In this document: piece after piece, positions 27,455 through 37,329 of the stretch
How positions within the stretch are numbered: position 1 is the first letter of the stretch
Layout of the letters: the number at the start of each line of letters is the position of its first letter
From: Flavobacteriaceae bacterium
Lineage (GTDB): Bacteria; Bacteroidota; Bacteroidia; Flavobacteriales; Flavobacteriaceae
DNA: 57,749 bases
Assembly (NCBI GenBank): GCA_012959395.1
Contig: DUDG01000042.1
Location: 1 to 57,749 of the forward strand
Reading direction: 5' to 3'
Program-made: the position numbers and the translations under genes
The notes under the pieces: generated by a model
The model's input: only the letters and a program-made list of their open reading frames with translations
Told to the model about the DNA's origin: nothing
Database searches by the model: none

Positions 27455-28509
27455 TGGAAATATTAATTTCAAACGCTATAAAATTATTAAAGGATTTAAT
27501 CGCCATAGAATCTTTCTCCTTTAATGAAGACAAATCAGCCGATAGAATTGAAAATTGGTTTAAGTCATATAACATCGATTTTAAAAGACACAAGAACAAT
27601 GTCTATGCTTTTAATAAATACTTTGATAAAAGTAAACCAACAATACTATTAAATTCACATCATGATACAGTAAAGCCAAACAAAGGCTACACAAACGATC
27701 CGTTTGAAAGCAAGGTCGAAAATGGTAAACTTTATGGACTAGGAAGTAATGATGCTGGTGGTGCACTTGTTTCATTAATAGCTGTATTCACTTATTTATA
27801 TAATAAAAAAGAGTTAAACTATAATTTGCTAATATTAGCTTCAGCAGAAGAAGAGTCATCAGGATATAATGGCATAGGTTCTGTTATACCTTTAATTCCA
27901 GAAATTGATTTTGCCATTATTGGAGAACCTACCTTAATGAAAATGGCTATAGCTGAAAGAGGTTTAATAGTATTTGATTTAAAAGTTAAAGGAACTGCAA
28001 GTCATGCAGCTCACAAAAATTATGATAATCCAATAATTAAATCAATCGATGTTTTGAATTGGATAAATAACTTAAAATTTGAAAAAAAATCTAATTTTTT
28101 AGGATCAGTTAAAGTTACAGTAACACAAATAAAATCAGGAAATCAACATAATGTAGTTCCTTCAGAATTAAAGTTAGTATTAGATGTTAGGGTTAATGAT
28201 TGTTATACAAATAAAGAAATATATGAGTTGTTGAAAAAAGATGCGCCCTGCGAAATAGAACCTAGGTCATTAAATCTAAATTCTTCTATGATTTCAATTA
28301 ATCACCCTATAGTTATTGGGGGAAGTAAAATAAATATTGAAAATTACGGCTCACCCACTCTATCAGATCAAGCAAAAATTTCTTTTCCATCGATTAAAAT
28401 GGGACCAGGTGATTCTACTAGATCACATACATCTAATGAATTCATTTATGTAAATGAAATAAAAAATGCTATACCAAAATATTTGGATTTATTAAACACA
28501 ATAATTTAA
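27454..28509 (+). CDS. argE: M20-family N-acylcitrulline/acylornithine deacylase
   Basis: Zinc peptidase-fold deacylase that removes the acyl group late in the pathway, here from the acylated citrulline made by ArgF'. It has 351 residues. Metal and catalytic motifs are LLNSHHDTVKPN, YGLGSNDAGGALVSLI and ASAEEESSGYNGIGS (general-base Glu), with GEPTLMKMAIAERG and GPGDSTRSHTSNEF further on. The ATG overlaps the argB stop by one base (TAATGG). Confidence 0.92.
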   Translation: MEILISNAIKLLKDLIAIESFSFNEDKSADRIENWFKSYNIDFKRHKNNVYAFNKYFDKSKPTILLNSHHDTVKPNKGYTNDPFESKVENGKLYGLGSNDAGGALVSLIAVFTYLYNKKELNYNLLILASAEEESSGYNGIGSVIPLIPEIDFAIIGEPTLMKMAIAERGLIVFDLKVKGTASHAAHKNYDNPIIKSIDVLNWINNLKFEKKSNFLGSVKVTVTQIKSGNQHNVVPSELKLVLDVRVNDCYTNKEIYELLKKDAPCEIEPRSLNLNSSMISINHPIVIGGSKINIENYGSPTLSDQAKISFPSIKMGPGDSTRSHTSNEFIYVNEIKNAIPKYLDLLNTII

Positions 28510-28519
28510 AATAAAAATT

Positions 28520-29809
28520 ATGAAGCTTTGGAACAAAAAAGATCTGCTAAATAAAAAAATTGAAAAATTTACTATAGGAGAAGATAGAATCAACGATTTA
28601 TATTTAGCTAAGTATGATGTTATAGCATCTCTTGCACATGCTAAAATGCTCAAAAAAGTAAGTATTATAAACAGTAAAGAACTTAAAGCTTTAGAATATG
28701 AATTAATTAAGATAAAAAAGGATATTAAAGACGGTAAATTTGAAATTGAAAACAAGTTTGAAGATGTTCATTCAAAAATAGAATCAATACTAACAGAAAA
28801 GTTAGGTGAAGCAGGTAAAAAAATTCATACAGGAAGATCAAGAAATGATCAAGTTCTTGTCGCTACACAATTGTATTTGAAAGATGAAATTAATAAAATT
28901 AAGTCATTGACTAAAGAATTGTTTAATGTTTTAATTGATTTATCTAAAAAAAACAAAGATCATTTACTTCCAGGTTATACTCATTTACAAGTAGCTATGC
29001 CATCATCATTCGGACTTTGGTTTTCCGCATATGCCGAAAGCCTTATAGATGATGTCATGTATTTAAATACGGCATTCAAAATAAATGATCAAAATCCGCT
29101 TGGAAGTGCTGCTGGATATGGAAGTTCATTTAACATTGATAGAGATTTCACCACTAAAGAACTAGGTTTTAAAGAATTAAAGTATAACGTAGTTTCATCA
29201 CAAATGAACAGAGGAAAGGTTGAAAAATCTGTTGCTATTGCTATTGGTTCAATTGCAAGTACATTATCAAAATTATCTTCTGATATATGCTTTTACATGA
29301 GTCAAGAATTAAATTTTATATCATTTCCAGAAGATGTCACTACAGGTTCAAGCATTATGCCACATAAAAAAAATCCAGATGTATTTGAGTTGATAAGAGG
29401 AAAATGTAACATGATTCAATCATTAGCAAATGAATTTAATCATATTTCCTTAAATTTGTTTAGCGGATATCATAGGGATTTACAACTATTTAAAGGTAAA
29501 ATAATTGAATCTATAAATGAAATTAAAAACTGTTTAGAGATTATCTGTTTTACAATTCAAAAAATTAAAATTAGAAAAAACATTCTTGATGATGATAAAT
29601 ACAAATACATTTATTCCGTTGAGAATTTAAATAATTTAGTGAATAACGGAATGGCATTTAGAGATGCTTATTTAAAAATTTCCGATGATATTAAAAAAAA
29701 TAATTTTATTCCCAATAAAAAATTAGATCATACTCTTAAAGGTAGTTTGGGTAATTTATGCTTAAAAGAAATCAAATTAAAAATGGAAAAAACTATGAAG
29801 TTGAACTAA
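28520..29809 (+). CDS. argH: Argininosuccinate lyase
   Basis: Splits argininosuccinate into arginine and fumarate, the last step. It has 429 residues, near the family length of 430-460. Motifs are HTGRSRNDQVLVATQLY, GYTHLQVAMPSSFGLW and the signature GSSIMPHKKNPDVFELIRGK with the catalytic serine loop. It is the final gene of the operon, 10 bases after argE, and convergent with lpd; no clear terminator is seen in the 41-base gap. Confidence 0.95.
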   Translation: MKLWNKKDLLNKKIEKFTIGEDRINDLYLAKYDVIASLAHAKMLKKVSIINSKELKALEYELIKIKKDIKDGKFEIENKFEDVHSKIESILTEKLGEAGKKIHTGRSRNDQVLVATQLYLKDEINKIKSLTKELFNVLIDLSKKNKDHLLPGYTHLQVAMPSSFGLWFSAYAESLIDDVMYLNTAFKINDQNPLGSAAGYGSSFNIDRDFTTKELGFKELKYNVVSSQMNRGKVEKSVAIAIGSIASTLSKLSSDICFYMSQELNFISFPEDVTTGSSIMPHKKNPDVFELIRGKCNMIQSLANEFNHISLNLFSGYHRDLQLFKGKIIESINEIKNCLEIICFTIQKIKIRKNILDDDKYKYIYSVENLNNLVNNGMAFRDAYLKISDDIKKNNFIPNKKLDHTLKGSLGNLCLKEIKLKMEKTMKLN

Positions 29810-29850
29810 AGTTTATCAATATTAGTATTCTAAATCGTTTGAATTGAATT

Positions 29851-31254
29851 CTAAATATGTAATGACCTGTTCTCAGTTGCCGCTAAAGCAGCCTCTTTAA
29901 TAGCTTCTGCATATGTTGGATGAGAATGACTCATTCTGGATAAATCTTCAGCAGTAGCTCTAAATTCCATTGCAGTAACCGCTTCAGCAATTAAATCTGC
30001 AGCTCTAGCACCAATAATATGGACTCCAAGTATCTCATCAGTTTTACTATCTGCTAATATTTTCACAAAACCATCTATATCCATGCTAGCCCTCGCTCTT
30101 CCTAAAGCACGCATTGGAAACTGTCCTTTTTTATAAGAAATACCTAATTGAATTAATTGTTCTTCATTTTTTCCAACTGAAGCTACTTCTGGCCAAGTAT
30201 ATATAACGTTAGGAATTAAATTATAATTAATATGTGGTTTTTGATTAGCAATTATTTCAGCAACCATAACTCCTTCTTCTTCAGCTTTATGAGCTAACAT
30301 AGGTCCTTTCACAACGTCTCCTATAGCATAAACATTATTTATATTCGTTTGTAAATATTCATTTACTTCTATTTGTCCTTTCTTATTTGTATTTATTCCT
30401 AAATTATCTAGATTTAACCCTTCAGTGTAAGGTCTTCTTCCAACGGAAACCAAACAATAATCACCTTCAAAACTTACTCTATTTCCATTAATATCTTCAG
30501 CTAGAACAGTTACAGAATCATTAGAAGAATTTACTTCAAATACTTTATGTGATAAATAAAATTTTATTTTTTGTTTCTTAAAAATCCTAACTAATTCTTT
30601 TGAAACTGCTGCATCCATAAATGGTGTAATTGTATTCGAATATTCAATTATTGAAACTTCTGAACCTAGTCTATTATAAACTTGACCCAATTCTAATCCA
30701 ATAACTCCTCCTCCTATAACTATTAATTTCTTTGGAATTTCATTGAGTTTTAAAGCTTCAGTAGAAGTTATTGTTCTTTTCTTGTCAATTTTTGCAAAAG
30801 GTAATGGTATAGGCTTAGATCCAGTAGCAATTACTGCATTTTTAAAAGATATTTCTTTCTCAAAATCTAAACCACTAACCTTTATTGTAGATGAATCTAT
30901 AAAAGATCCTATGCCATTGTATGTAGTAATTTTGTTTTTACTCATCAAAAATTCAATACCTTTTGCAGTTTGTTCAACAACTGAATCCTTTCTAGAAATC
31001 ATTTTTTTTAAATCTACTTTCAATTCACCATTAATTTCTATTCCGTGATTATCAAAATGATGTAATGCTTCATAATAATGATGTGAAGAGTCAAGAAGAG
31101 ATTTTGAGGGTATGCAGCCAACATTTAGACATGTCCCACCTAAAGTGTCATACTTTTCAATTAAAGCAGTTTTCATACCTAACTGAGCACATCTAATTGC
31201 ACAAACATAACCTCCTGGTCCAGACCCAATAATTACTATATCAAATTGATTCAT
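29851..31254 (-). CDS. lpd: Dihydrolipoyl dehydrogenase
   Basis: FAD enzyme (E3) of the 2-oxoacid dehydrogenase complexes and the glycine cleavage system. It has 467 residues. The FAD loop is IIGSGPGGYVCAIRCAQLG, and the redox disulfide is Cys42/Cys47 in GGTCLNVGCIPSK. The NAD loop is VIGGGVIGLELGQVYNRLG, YAIGDVVKGPMLAHKAEEEG contacts FAD, and the C-terminal catalytic His is in SHSHPTYAEAIKEAAL. It stands alone on the minus strand, divergent from nhaC. Confidence 0.97.
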   Translation of the reverse strand: MNQFDIVIIGSGPGGYVCAIRCAQLGMKTALIEKYDTLGGTCLNVGCIPSKSLLDSSHHYYEALHHFDNHGIEINGELKVDLKKMISRKDSVVEQTAKGIEFLMSKNKITTYNGIGSFIDSSTIKVSGLDFEKEISFKNAVIATGSKPIPLPFAKIDKKRTITSTEALKLNEIPKKLIVIGGGVIGLELGQVYNRLGSEVSIIEYSNTITPFMDAAVSKELVRIFKKQKIKFYLSHKVFEVNSSNDSVTVLAEDINGNRVSFEGDYCLVSVGRRPYTEGLNLDNLGINTNKKGQIEVNEYLQTNINNVYAIGDVVKGPMLAHKAEEEGVMVAEIIANQKPHINYNLIPNVIYTWPEVASVGKNEEQLIQLGISYKKGQFPMRALGRARASMDIDGFVKILADSKTDEILGVHIIGARAADLIAEAVTAMEFRATAEDLSRMSHSHPTYAEAIKEAALAATENRSLHI

Positions 31255-31265
31255 TCTTTTTTTTT

Positions 31266-31273
31266 CAAAAGTA
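31266..31273 (-). promoter_or_regulatory. Candidate -7 promoter box of lpd (TACTTTTG)
   Basis: The complement of 31266-31273 reads TACTTTTG, a full match to TAnnTTTG, 11 bases upstream of the lpd ATG. No -33 TTG is seen at the expected distance. The same box at a similar distance precedes ftsK. Confidence 0.35.
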
Positions 31274-31353
31274 CAAATGTTTTATTTTATTTTATTAAAT
31301 GATTAAATTAAAAATAGAATTATGTTTATAACTAATTATATATTAGCGTGGTG

Positions 31354-32817
31354 ATGAAAAATTCCTCTAAAACAAACTTAAAAACAAATAATCTTACTTT
31401 ATTTGAAGCTCTTATTCCAGTTATTTTACTAGTAATTTTATTGGCATACAATGTTTCTGTATTTGGAGATGAAGCAATGGGTGGCTCTAATCAATTTATT
31501 CTTTTAATTGGTGCGGCTATAGCAGCAACATTAGGTCTTAATAAGGGTATCGAATTTAAAATGATGATCAATGTGGTTTCTAAAAACCTAAAATCAATTA
31601 CTGGAGCTATATTAATTTTGTTATTTGTCGGGGCATTATCTGGCACATGGTTAATTAGCGGAATCATACCTTCTATGATTTACTATGGTTTAAAAATACT
31701 CCATCCTTCAATATTCCTTCCTTCGTGTTTAATTATTTGTGCCATAATTTCAATATCAACTGGTAGTAGTTGGACTACATCGGCAACTGTTGGCATTGCT
31801 TTAATTGGAATAGCAAAAGCAATAGGAATTCCTACAGGTATGGCAGCAGGTGCAATCATTTCAGGCGCGTATTTTGGAGACAAATTATCTCCATTAAGTG
31901 ACACTACAAATCTAGCTCCGGCTATTTCTGGATCTGACCTATTTACACACATTAAATATTTAACTATAACAACTATACCTACTATTGCAATAAGTCTAGT
32001 TGTGTTTATTATTTTAAATTTCTTTGTTGTTTCTACTGGACCTACGGACAATGATTTGTTGCTAAATTCTATCAGTAATACCTTTAATATTAATCCCTTG
32101 GTTTTTACAGTTCCTATTATAGTAATTTTTATGATATTTAAAAAAACACCTCCATTAATTGCTTTATTTACAGGGACAATGCTGGGTGGAGTTTTCGCTA
32201 TTTTCCTTCAACCTGAAATTTTAAATCAAATTTCCGGATCAAATACATTAACGTTAAAAAGCGCCTATGTTTCAATTTTAAATGCAATAACTGTAGACAC
32301 ATCTATAGAATCAGGAAATGCTGCATTAAATGAACTATTTACTAGTGGGGGAATGAAAGGAATGTTAGATACAATATGGCTAGTAATATGTGCTATGGTG
32401 TTTGGAGGAATAATGGAGGCTATCGGTTCATTAAAAAAAATAAGTAGTTCACTATTGAATTTAGGCAAATCGACATTTGCTCTTTTTGCTAGTACAGCAG
32501 GCAGCTGTTTAGCAATTAATTTAACTGCTTCTGATCAATACTTGTCTATAGTAATTCCAGGTAAAATGTTTTCAAAAGCTTATATGGATAAAAATTTAGC
32601 TCCTGAAAACTTAAGTAGAACTTTAGAAGATACTGGAACTGTAACATCAGTTTTAATTCCATGGAATACATGTGGAGCTTATCAGTCGGGAGTATTAGGA
32701 GTTAGTGTATTTGATTATTTTATATATGCTGTATTTAATTGGCTTAGCTTCTTTATGACATTGTTTTTTGCTGCACTAAACATCAAAATAAAAAAACTAG
32801 ATAGTAAAACAGTTTAA
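31354..32817 (+). CDS. nhaC: NhaC-family Na+/H+ antiporter
   Basis: Integral membrane antiporter or organic-anion/Na+ carrier of the NhaC family, with about 11-12 hydrophobic segments. From the ATG at 31354 it has 487 residues; two GTG codons at 31348 and 31351 are possible alternatives. Conserved segments include IISISTGSSWTTSATVGIALIGIAKAIGIP, GAIISGAYFGDKLSPLSDTTNLAPA and TASDQYLSIVIPGKMF, the last two rich in charged residues inside the membrane part. Sodium exchange fits a marine host, but the exact substrate is inferred from family. Confidence 0.87.
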   Translation: MKNSSKTNLKTNNLTLFEALIPVILLVILLAYNVSVFGDEAMGGSNQFILLIGAAIAATLGLNKGIEFKMMINVVSKNLKSITGAILILLFVGALSGTWLISGIIPSMIYYGLKILHPSIFLPSCLIICAIISISTGSSWTTSATVGIALIGIAKAIGIPTGMAAGAIISGAYFGDKLSPLSDTTNLAPAISGSDLFTHIKYLTITTIPTIAISLVVFIILNFFVVSTGPTDNDLLLNSISNTFNINPLVFTVPIIVIFMIFKKTPPLIALFTGTMLGGVFAIFLQPEILNQISGSNTLTLKSAYVSILNAITVDTSIESGNAALNELFTSGGMKGMLDTIWLVICAMVFGGIMEAIGSLKKISSSLLNLGKSTFALFASTAGSCLAINLTASDQYLSIVIPGKMFSKAYMDKNLAPENLSRTLEDTGTVTSVLIPWNTCGAYQSGVLGVSVFDYFIYAVFNWLSFFMTLFFAALNIKIKKLDSKTV

Positions 32818-32837
32818 TATCTTTAATTTTAAATCTT

Positions 32838-32845
32838 TACTTTTG
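32838..32845 (+). promoter_or_regulatory. Candidate -7 promoter box of ftsK (TACTTTTG)
   Basis: TACTTTTG fully matches TAnnTTTG and ends 13 bases before the ftsK ATG, so the mRNA leader would be very short. No -33 TTTG is evident. Confidence 0.4.
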
Positions 32846-32858
32846 TTTTACACTTTAT

Positions 32859-35207
32859 ATGGCTAAAATTAGTAACAAATTAAAAGATAAAAAAAACAGA
32901 CAATATCGTTCTAGACAAATAATGCTTGGTGTTTTTTTGATATTATTTTCAATATTAACCTTTGCATCTTTATTATCATACTTTAATACTTGGAGAATTG
33001 ATCAATCAAATTTAGAAAATTTCTTCTCTAAAGATATTCATACAATTAATATTGCCAAAAAATTTGGGGCTATCCTGAGTCATTTTTTAATATATAGAAT
33101 GTTTGGCGTAGCATCATTTGTGTTTTCATTTCTATTATTCATAACTGGTATTTCTTACTTTGTTGGAGCTAATTCAAAGAAACTTGTAAATAAATGGATT
33201 TGGGGATTTTTAATAATGATTTGGTCATCTATATTCTTTGGGCATTTTTTTACTAACAAACTTTTAGCAGGCGCAATTGGATATGAATTGAGTGAATTAA
33301 TTCTTATTTACATTGGAGAAATTGGAATCATGTCAATATTGATTTTTGGGTTATTTTCTTTTTTAGTAATTAGAATGAAAATTACACCAGAAAAAATCTA
33401 CGAAAGTTTAAGAGGAGTTTGGTTCAAAAATAAAAAATCAAACGACGTTATATTAGAAAAAGAAGAAACAAATTCTGAAGTTGAACTAGATTTAGAAAAA
33501 AATTCCAAATCTAGTTTTGAAGTTAATAACGAAGAGTTGAAACCAACGATTCAAAATTTTTCTTCAATTAACAAAACAGAATCAATAATTGAATCTCAGC
33601 CTGATACTAATATTAAAATTGAAATAGAAACTAATAAAACTGAAGAAACATTAGATGAAGATTCTATAGCAAAAAACTTAGTTAAAAAATATGGTGAATA
33701 CGATCATACTTTAGAACTTAAAAATTTTCAACCTCCATCAATTGATTTATTAAAAGATCATAACGACAGAGGGGTTATTACCATAAACGAAGAGGAGTTA
33801 GAAGAAAACAAGGTAAAGATTTTAGAAACTTTAAAAAATTATAAAATTGGAATAGATCAGATTAAGGCAACTATAGGACCAACTGTAACCTTATATGAAA
33901 TTGTTCCAGAAGCTGGAGTTAGAATATCTAAAATTAAAAATTTAGAGGATGATATTGCTTTATCATTATCTGCATTAGGAATCAGAATTATAGCTCCTAT
34001 CCCAGGAAAAGGAACAATTGGAATAGAAGTTCCAAACAAAAATTCAACAATTGTTTCAATGCGCTCTGTAGTTTCATCTAAAAATTATCAAGAAGCTGAG
34101 ATGGAGTTACCTCTCGTTTTGGGAAAAACAATAAGTAACGAAACTTATGTAGTTGATTTAGTAAAAATGCCACACTTATTAATGGCTGGTGCAACAGGTC
34201 AAGGTAAATCAGTTGGATTAAATGCAGTATTAACATCTCTAATTTATAAAAAGCATCCGTCTGAAGTTAAATTCGTTTTGGTTGACCCAAAAAAAGTAGA
34301 ATTAACTCTTTTTAATAAAATTGAAAGACATTATTTGGCTAAGTTACCTAATACTGACGAAGCAATTATCACTGATAACAAAGCTGTAATAAAGACCCTG
34401 AATTCACTTTGCATTGAAATGGACAATCGTTATGAAATGCTAAAAAATGCATTATGTAGAAACATAAGAGAATATAATGCTAAATTCAAAAAAAGGAAAT
34501 TAAATCCAGAATCTGGTAATGTCTTTTTACCATATATTGTATTAATAATAGATGAATTTGCTGATCTAATAATGACTACAGGAAAAGAAGTAGAAACACC
34601 TATTGCTAGACTTGCTCAATTAGCACGTGCTGTAGGAATTCATTTAATTATAGCTACCCAAAGACCCTCAGTTAATGTAATAACTGGTATTATTAAAGCA
34701 AATTTTCCTGCAAGAATAGCTTTTAGAGTAACGTCAAAAATTGATTCAAGAACTATTTTAGATAGTGGAGGAGCTGACCAACTAATAGGACGTGGGGATA
34801 TGTTGTTTACACAAGGAAATGATCTTATAAGGATTCAATGTGCATTTGTTGATACACCAGAAATTCAAAAAATAACTGATTTCATTGGCTCACAAAAAGC
34901 TTATGCAACAGCGTATGAATTACCAGAATATATTGAAGAAGAAAATTCTAGTTCAATTGACAACAATATAGATGATAGAGATGTTTTATTTAAAGAAGCG
35001 GCAGAAGTTATTGTAATTGCACAACAAGGGTCTGCCTCTTTATTACAAAGAAAAATGAAATTAGGTTATAATAGAGCAGGAAGAATAATAGATCAATTAG
35101 AAGCGGCTGGTATTGTTGGATCATTTGAAGGAAGTAAAGCTAGAGAAGTGTTAATTCCAGACCTAGCATCATTAAATGCATTTTTAGAAACTGAAAAAAA
35201 TATTTAA
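32859..35207 (+). CDS. ftsK: DNA translocase FtsK/SpoIIIE
   Basis: Septal DNA pump that segregates chromosome ends. It has 782 residues. Four N-terminal membrane helices lie at roughly 22-165, then an acidic and Asn/Lys-rich linker (about 190-290), then the motor: Walker A MAGATGQGKSVGLNAVL near 445, LVDPKKVELTLF, and Walker B VLIIDEFADLIM with LARAVGIHLIIATQRPSVNVITG. The C-terminal gamma domain EAAEVIVIAQQGSASLLQRKMKLGYNRAGRIIDQLEAAGIVG recognises KOPS-like sites. Its stop shares a base with the lolA start. Confidence 0.96.
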   Translation: MAKISNKLKDKKNRQYRSRQIMLGVFLILFSILTFASLLSYFNTWRIDQSNLENFFSKDIHTINIAKKFGAILSHFLIYRMFGVASFVFSFLLFITGISYFVGANSKKLVNKWIWGFLIMIWSSIFFGHFFTNKLLAGAIGYELSELILIYIGEIGIMSILIFGLFSFLVIRMKITPEKIYESLRGVWFKNKKSNDVILEKEETNSEVELDLEKNSKSSFEVNNEELKPTIQNFSSINKTESIIESQPDTNIKIEIETNKTEETLDEDSIAKNLVKKYGEYDHTLELKNFQPPSIDLLKDHNDRGVITINEEELEENKVKILETLKNYKIGIDQIKATIGPTVTLYEIVPEAGVRISKIKNLEDDIALSLSALGIRIIAPIPGKGTIGIEVPNKNSTIVSMRSVVSSKNYQEAEMELPLVLGKTISNETYVVDLVKMPHLLMAGATGQGKSVGLNAVLTSLIYKKHPSEVKFVLVDPKKVELTLFNKIERHYLAKLPNTDEAIITDNKAVIKTLNSLCIEMDNRYEMLKNALCRNIREYNAKFKKRKLNPESGNVFLPYIVLIIDEFADLIMTTGKEVETPIARLAQLARAVGIHLIIATQRPSVNVITGIIKANFPARIAFRVTSKIDSRTILDSGGADQLIGRGDMLFTQGNDLIRIQCAFVDTPEIQKITDFIGSQKAYATAYELPEYIEEENSSSIDNNIDDRDVLFKEAAEVIVIAQQGSASLLQRKMKLGYNRAGRIIDQLEAAGIVGSFEGSKAREVLIPDLASLNAFLETEKNI

Positions 35208-35845
35208 TGAAAAATATTTTATTTCTTATTGCCTTATTTATTTTTAATATAGTTCTTGCTCAAAATGACTCTAAGGCAGAAAATTTACTTAATAAAGTCT
35301 CAGAAAAAATTGACAATGCAAAAAGTTACCAAATTGATTTTACTTATACTTTAGAAAATACACTAGAAGGAATCAATCAAGATTCAAAAGGAACAATAAT
35401 AATAGAAAACGATAATTATCTATTGAATTTTATGGGGATTAATCAAATATGCGATTCAGAATATATATATACTATTGTAGAAGAGAATGAGGAAGTGTTG
35501 ATTTCAAGCATTGGTAATGAAGATGAGCAAACAATAAAACCATCTCAATTACTGAAATTTTATAGAAATGGATATTTATTGCTATGGGATAAAATAGAAA
35601 TAAGTTATGAAGAGAGAATTCAATTTTTAAAACTTATACCAATAGATTCATACTCTGAGACAAGTTATTTATTATTAGGAATTAACGTTAGTGAAAATAA
35701 TATTTCTAAGTTAATTGAAATCGGAAAAAATAAAACAAAAACAATACTCAAAGTAGATAGTATTATATATAATCCAGAAATTAAGGATAATATTTTTGTA
35801 TTTAACAAAAACGAATACAAAAATTATTATATAGAAAATCTTTGA
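35207..35845 (+). CDS. lolA: LolA-like outer-membrane lipoprotein carrier
   Basis: Periplasmic lipoprotein chaperone of the LolA family. It has 212 residues. The signal peptide MKNILFLIALFIFNIVLAQ ends at about residue 19, and the mature start has LLNKVSEKIDNAKSYQIDFTYTL, typical of the family's first helix and strand. It is translationally coupled to ftsK and followed 4 bases later by an LptF/G permease, an arrangement that groups envelope functions. Family assignment is from pattern; sequence conservation in LolA is low. Confidence 0.82.
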   Translation: MKNILFLIALFIFNIVLAQNDSKAENLLNKVSEKIDNAKSYQIDFTYTLENTLEGINQDSKGTIIIENDNYLLNFMGINQICDSEYIYTIVEENEEVLISSIGNEDEQTIKPSQLLKFYRNGYLLLWDKIEISYEERIQFLKLIPIDSYSETSYLLLGINVSENNISKLIEIGKNKTKTILKVDSIIYNPEIKDNIFVFNKNEYKNYYIENL

Positions 35846-35849
35846 AACA

Positions 35850-37301
35850 ATGAAAATTCTTGATAGATATATACTAACATCGTATCTAAAAATATTTTTT
35901 AGTTTCTTTTTCATATTGATGTTTATTTTTATATTTCATCTTATCTGGATGTTTATTGATGATTTAGCAGGAAAAGAAGTAGATTTTGAAATTATATTCA
36001 GGTTCTTATTGTATTACTCTCCCAAACTTCTTCCACTAGTACTTCCTCTAACAGTTTTATTAGCTTCTATCATGACTTTTGGTAACCTTTCTGAACAATA
36101 CGAGTTAGCAGCAATAAAATCATCAGGTATGTCACTTTTTAGATCTATGAGGAGTATTATTGCATTTAATCTAATTTTATGCATTGGAATGTTTTTTATC
36201 GCAAATACATTGATGCCATTAGCGGAATTCAAATCCTATAACTTAAGAAAGAATTTAGCAAAACTTAAGCCAGCGCTTGCTATAACTGAAGGTGTTTTTA
36301 ACGATATAAATATGATGAATATAAAAGTTGGAAGAAAACACGGTCCAAACAATACCCTTTTAGAGGATGTAATTATCCACCAAAATAATTTTAATTCAAA
36401 AAATACTTTAGTTATAAAAGCAGATAGTGGTGAATTGATTAGTACAGAATCTGATGAAATTTTACAATTAGTCTTGAAAAATGGGAAAAGATATCAGGAT
36501 ATTGATAGTAAAAGACCAAACAATAAACAATTTGTTCCTCATACTTATGTTTCTTTTGAGAAATATATAATGAATATTGACTTAAGAGATTTTAATCAAG
36601 TAGATTTCGATGATGAGAAATATAGAAACACCTATAGAATGCAAAATGTTTCACAGTTAGGATTCAGTATTGATTCTTTATCTAAAAAATTAGCTTTTAG
36701 ATATGAAAATTTTGGAAAAAACTTCTATACAAGAACTGGAATTACAAATTTCCAAAACAATATTAGAATGGATTACAAAAATAGAGAAAAAACATTATAT
36801 AGTAATTACAGAAATCATTTGAATGATTATCCAAAAGACATTCAAATTTCTATTGTTAATGCAGTTCTAAATGTTTTAAATGGACAAAAACAAGTTCTCG
36901 TTAATCAAAAAAATACTTTTTTTATAAAAGAAAAGATAATTAATCTACATAAAGCAAATTTGTTTGATAAATACGCTTTAGCATTAGCTTCAATTATTCT
37001 ATTTTTTGTTGGAGCGCCTTTAGGAGCTATTATTAGAAAAGGTGGATTTGGACTCCCAATAGTAATATCTTTGATACTTTTTTTAAGCTACCACTTTCTA
37101 GGAACATTTAGCAGAAATGCTGCAGAAGATGGAAGTATAGATTCGTTTATTGGTAGTTGGCTTCCTAATTTAATAATGCTCCCGTTAGGTGTTTATTTAA
37201 TTTGGAGAGCTTCATCAGATAAATCAATTTTCAATTTTGATAAAATAGCTAATCCATTTCGAATATTTTTTAATAAACTTTTATCGTTTAAAAAAGCTTA
37301 A
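35850..37301 (+). CDS. LptF/LptG-family permease (YjgP/YjgQ)
   Basis: Inner-membrane half of the LPS-exporting LptB2FG ABC transporter. It has 483 residues. It begins MKILDRYILTSYLKIFFSFFFILMFIFIFHLIW, the family N-terminus, with three helices before a large periplasmic domain (about 130-365) and three more at the C-terminus (APLGAIIRKGGFGLPIVISL). In Bacteroidota a single long protein of this type is often beside lolA. Whether it is F or G cannot be told from the window. Confidence 0.9.
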   Translation: MKILDRYILTSYLKIFFSFFFILMFIFIFHLIWMFIDDLAGKEVDFEIIFRFLLYYSPKLLPLVLPLTVLLASIMTFGNLSEQYELAAIKSSGMSLFRSMRSIIAFNLILCIGMFFIANTLMPLAEFKSYNLRKNLAKLKPALAITEGVFNDINMMNIKVGRKHGPNNTLLEDVIIHQNNFNSKNTLVIKADSGELISTESDEILQLVLKNGKRYQDIDSKRPNNKQFVPHTYVSFEKYIMNIDLRDFNQVDFDDEKYRNTYRMQNVSQLGFSIDSLSKKLAFRYENFGKNFYTRTGITNFQNNIRMDYKNREKTLYSNYRNHLNDYPKDIQISIVNAVLNVLNGQKQVLVNQKNTFFIKEKIINLHKANLFDKYALALASIILFFVGAPLGAIIRKGGFGLPIVISLILFLSYHFLGTFSRNAAEDGSIDSFIGSWLPNLIMLPLGVYLIWRASSDKSIFNFDKIANPFRIFFNKLLSFKKA

Positions 37302-37329
37302 AATATCTTATTTTTAAAAAAAAAAATTA

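Noticed and set aside
31683-32051. A 122-codon open frame on the minus strand inside nhaC (and similar long shadows in ribB, ftsK and galM).
   Set aside because: They are antisense to well-supported proteins, have no family motif, and arise from the codon pattern of the sense gene.
37302-37329. Possible FMN riboswitch before ribB.
   Set aside because: The gap to the previous gene is only 28 bases of mostly A and T, far too short for the aptamer.
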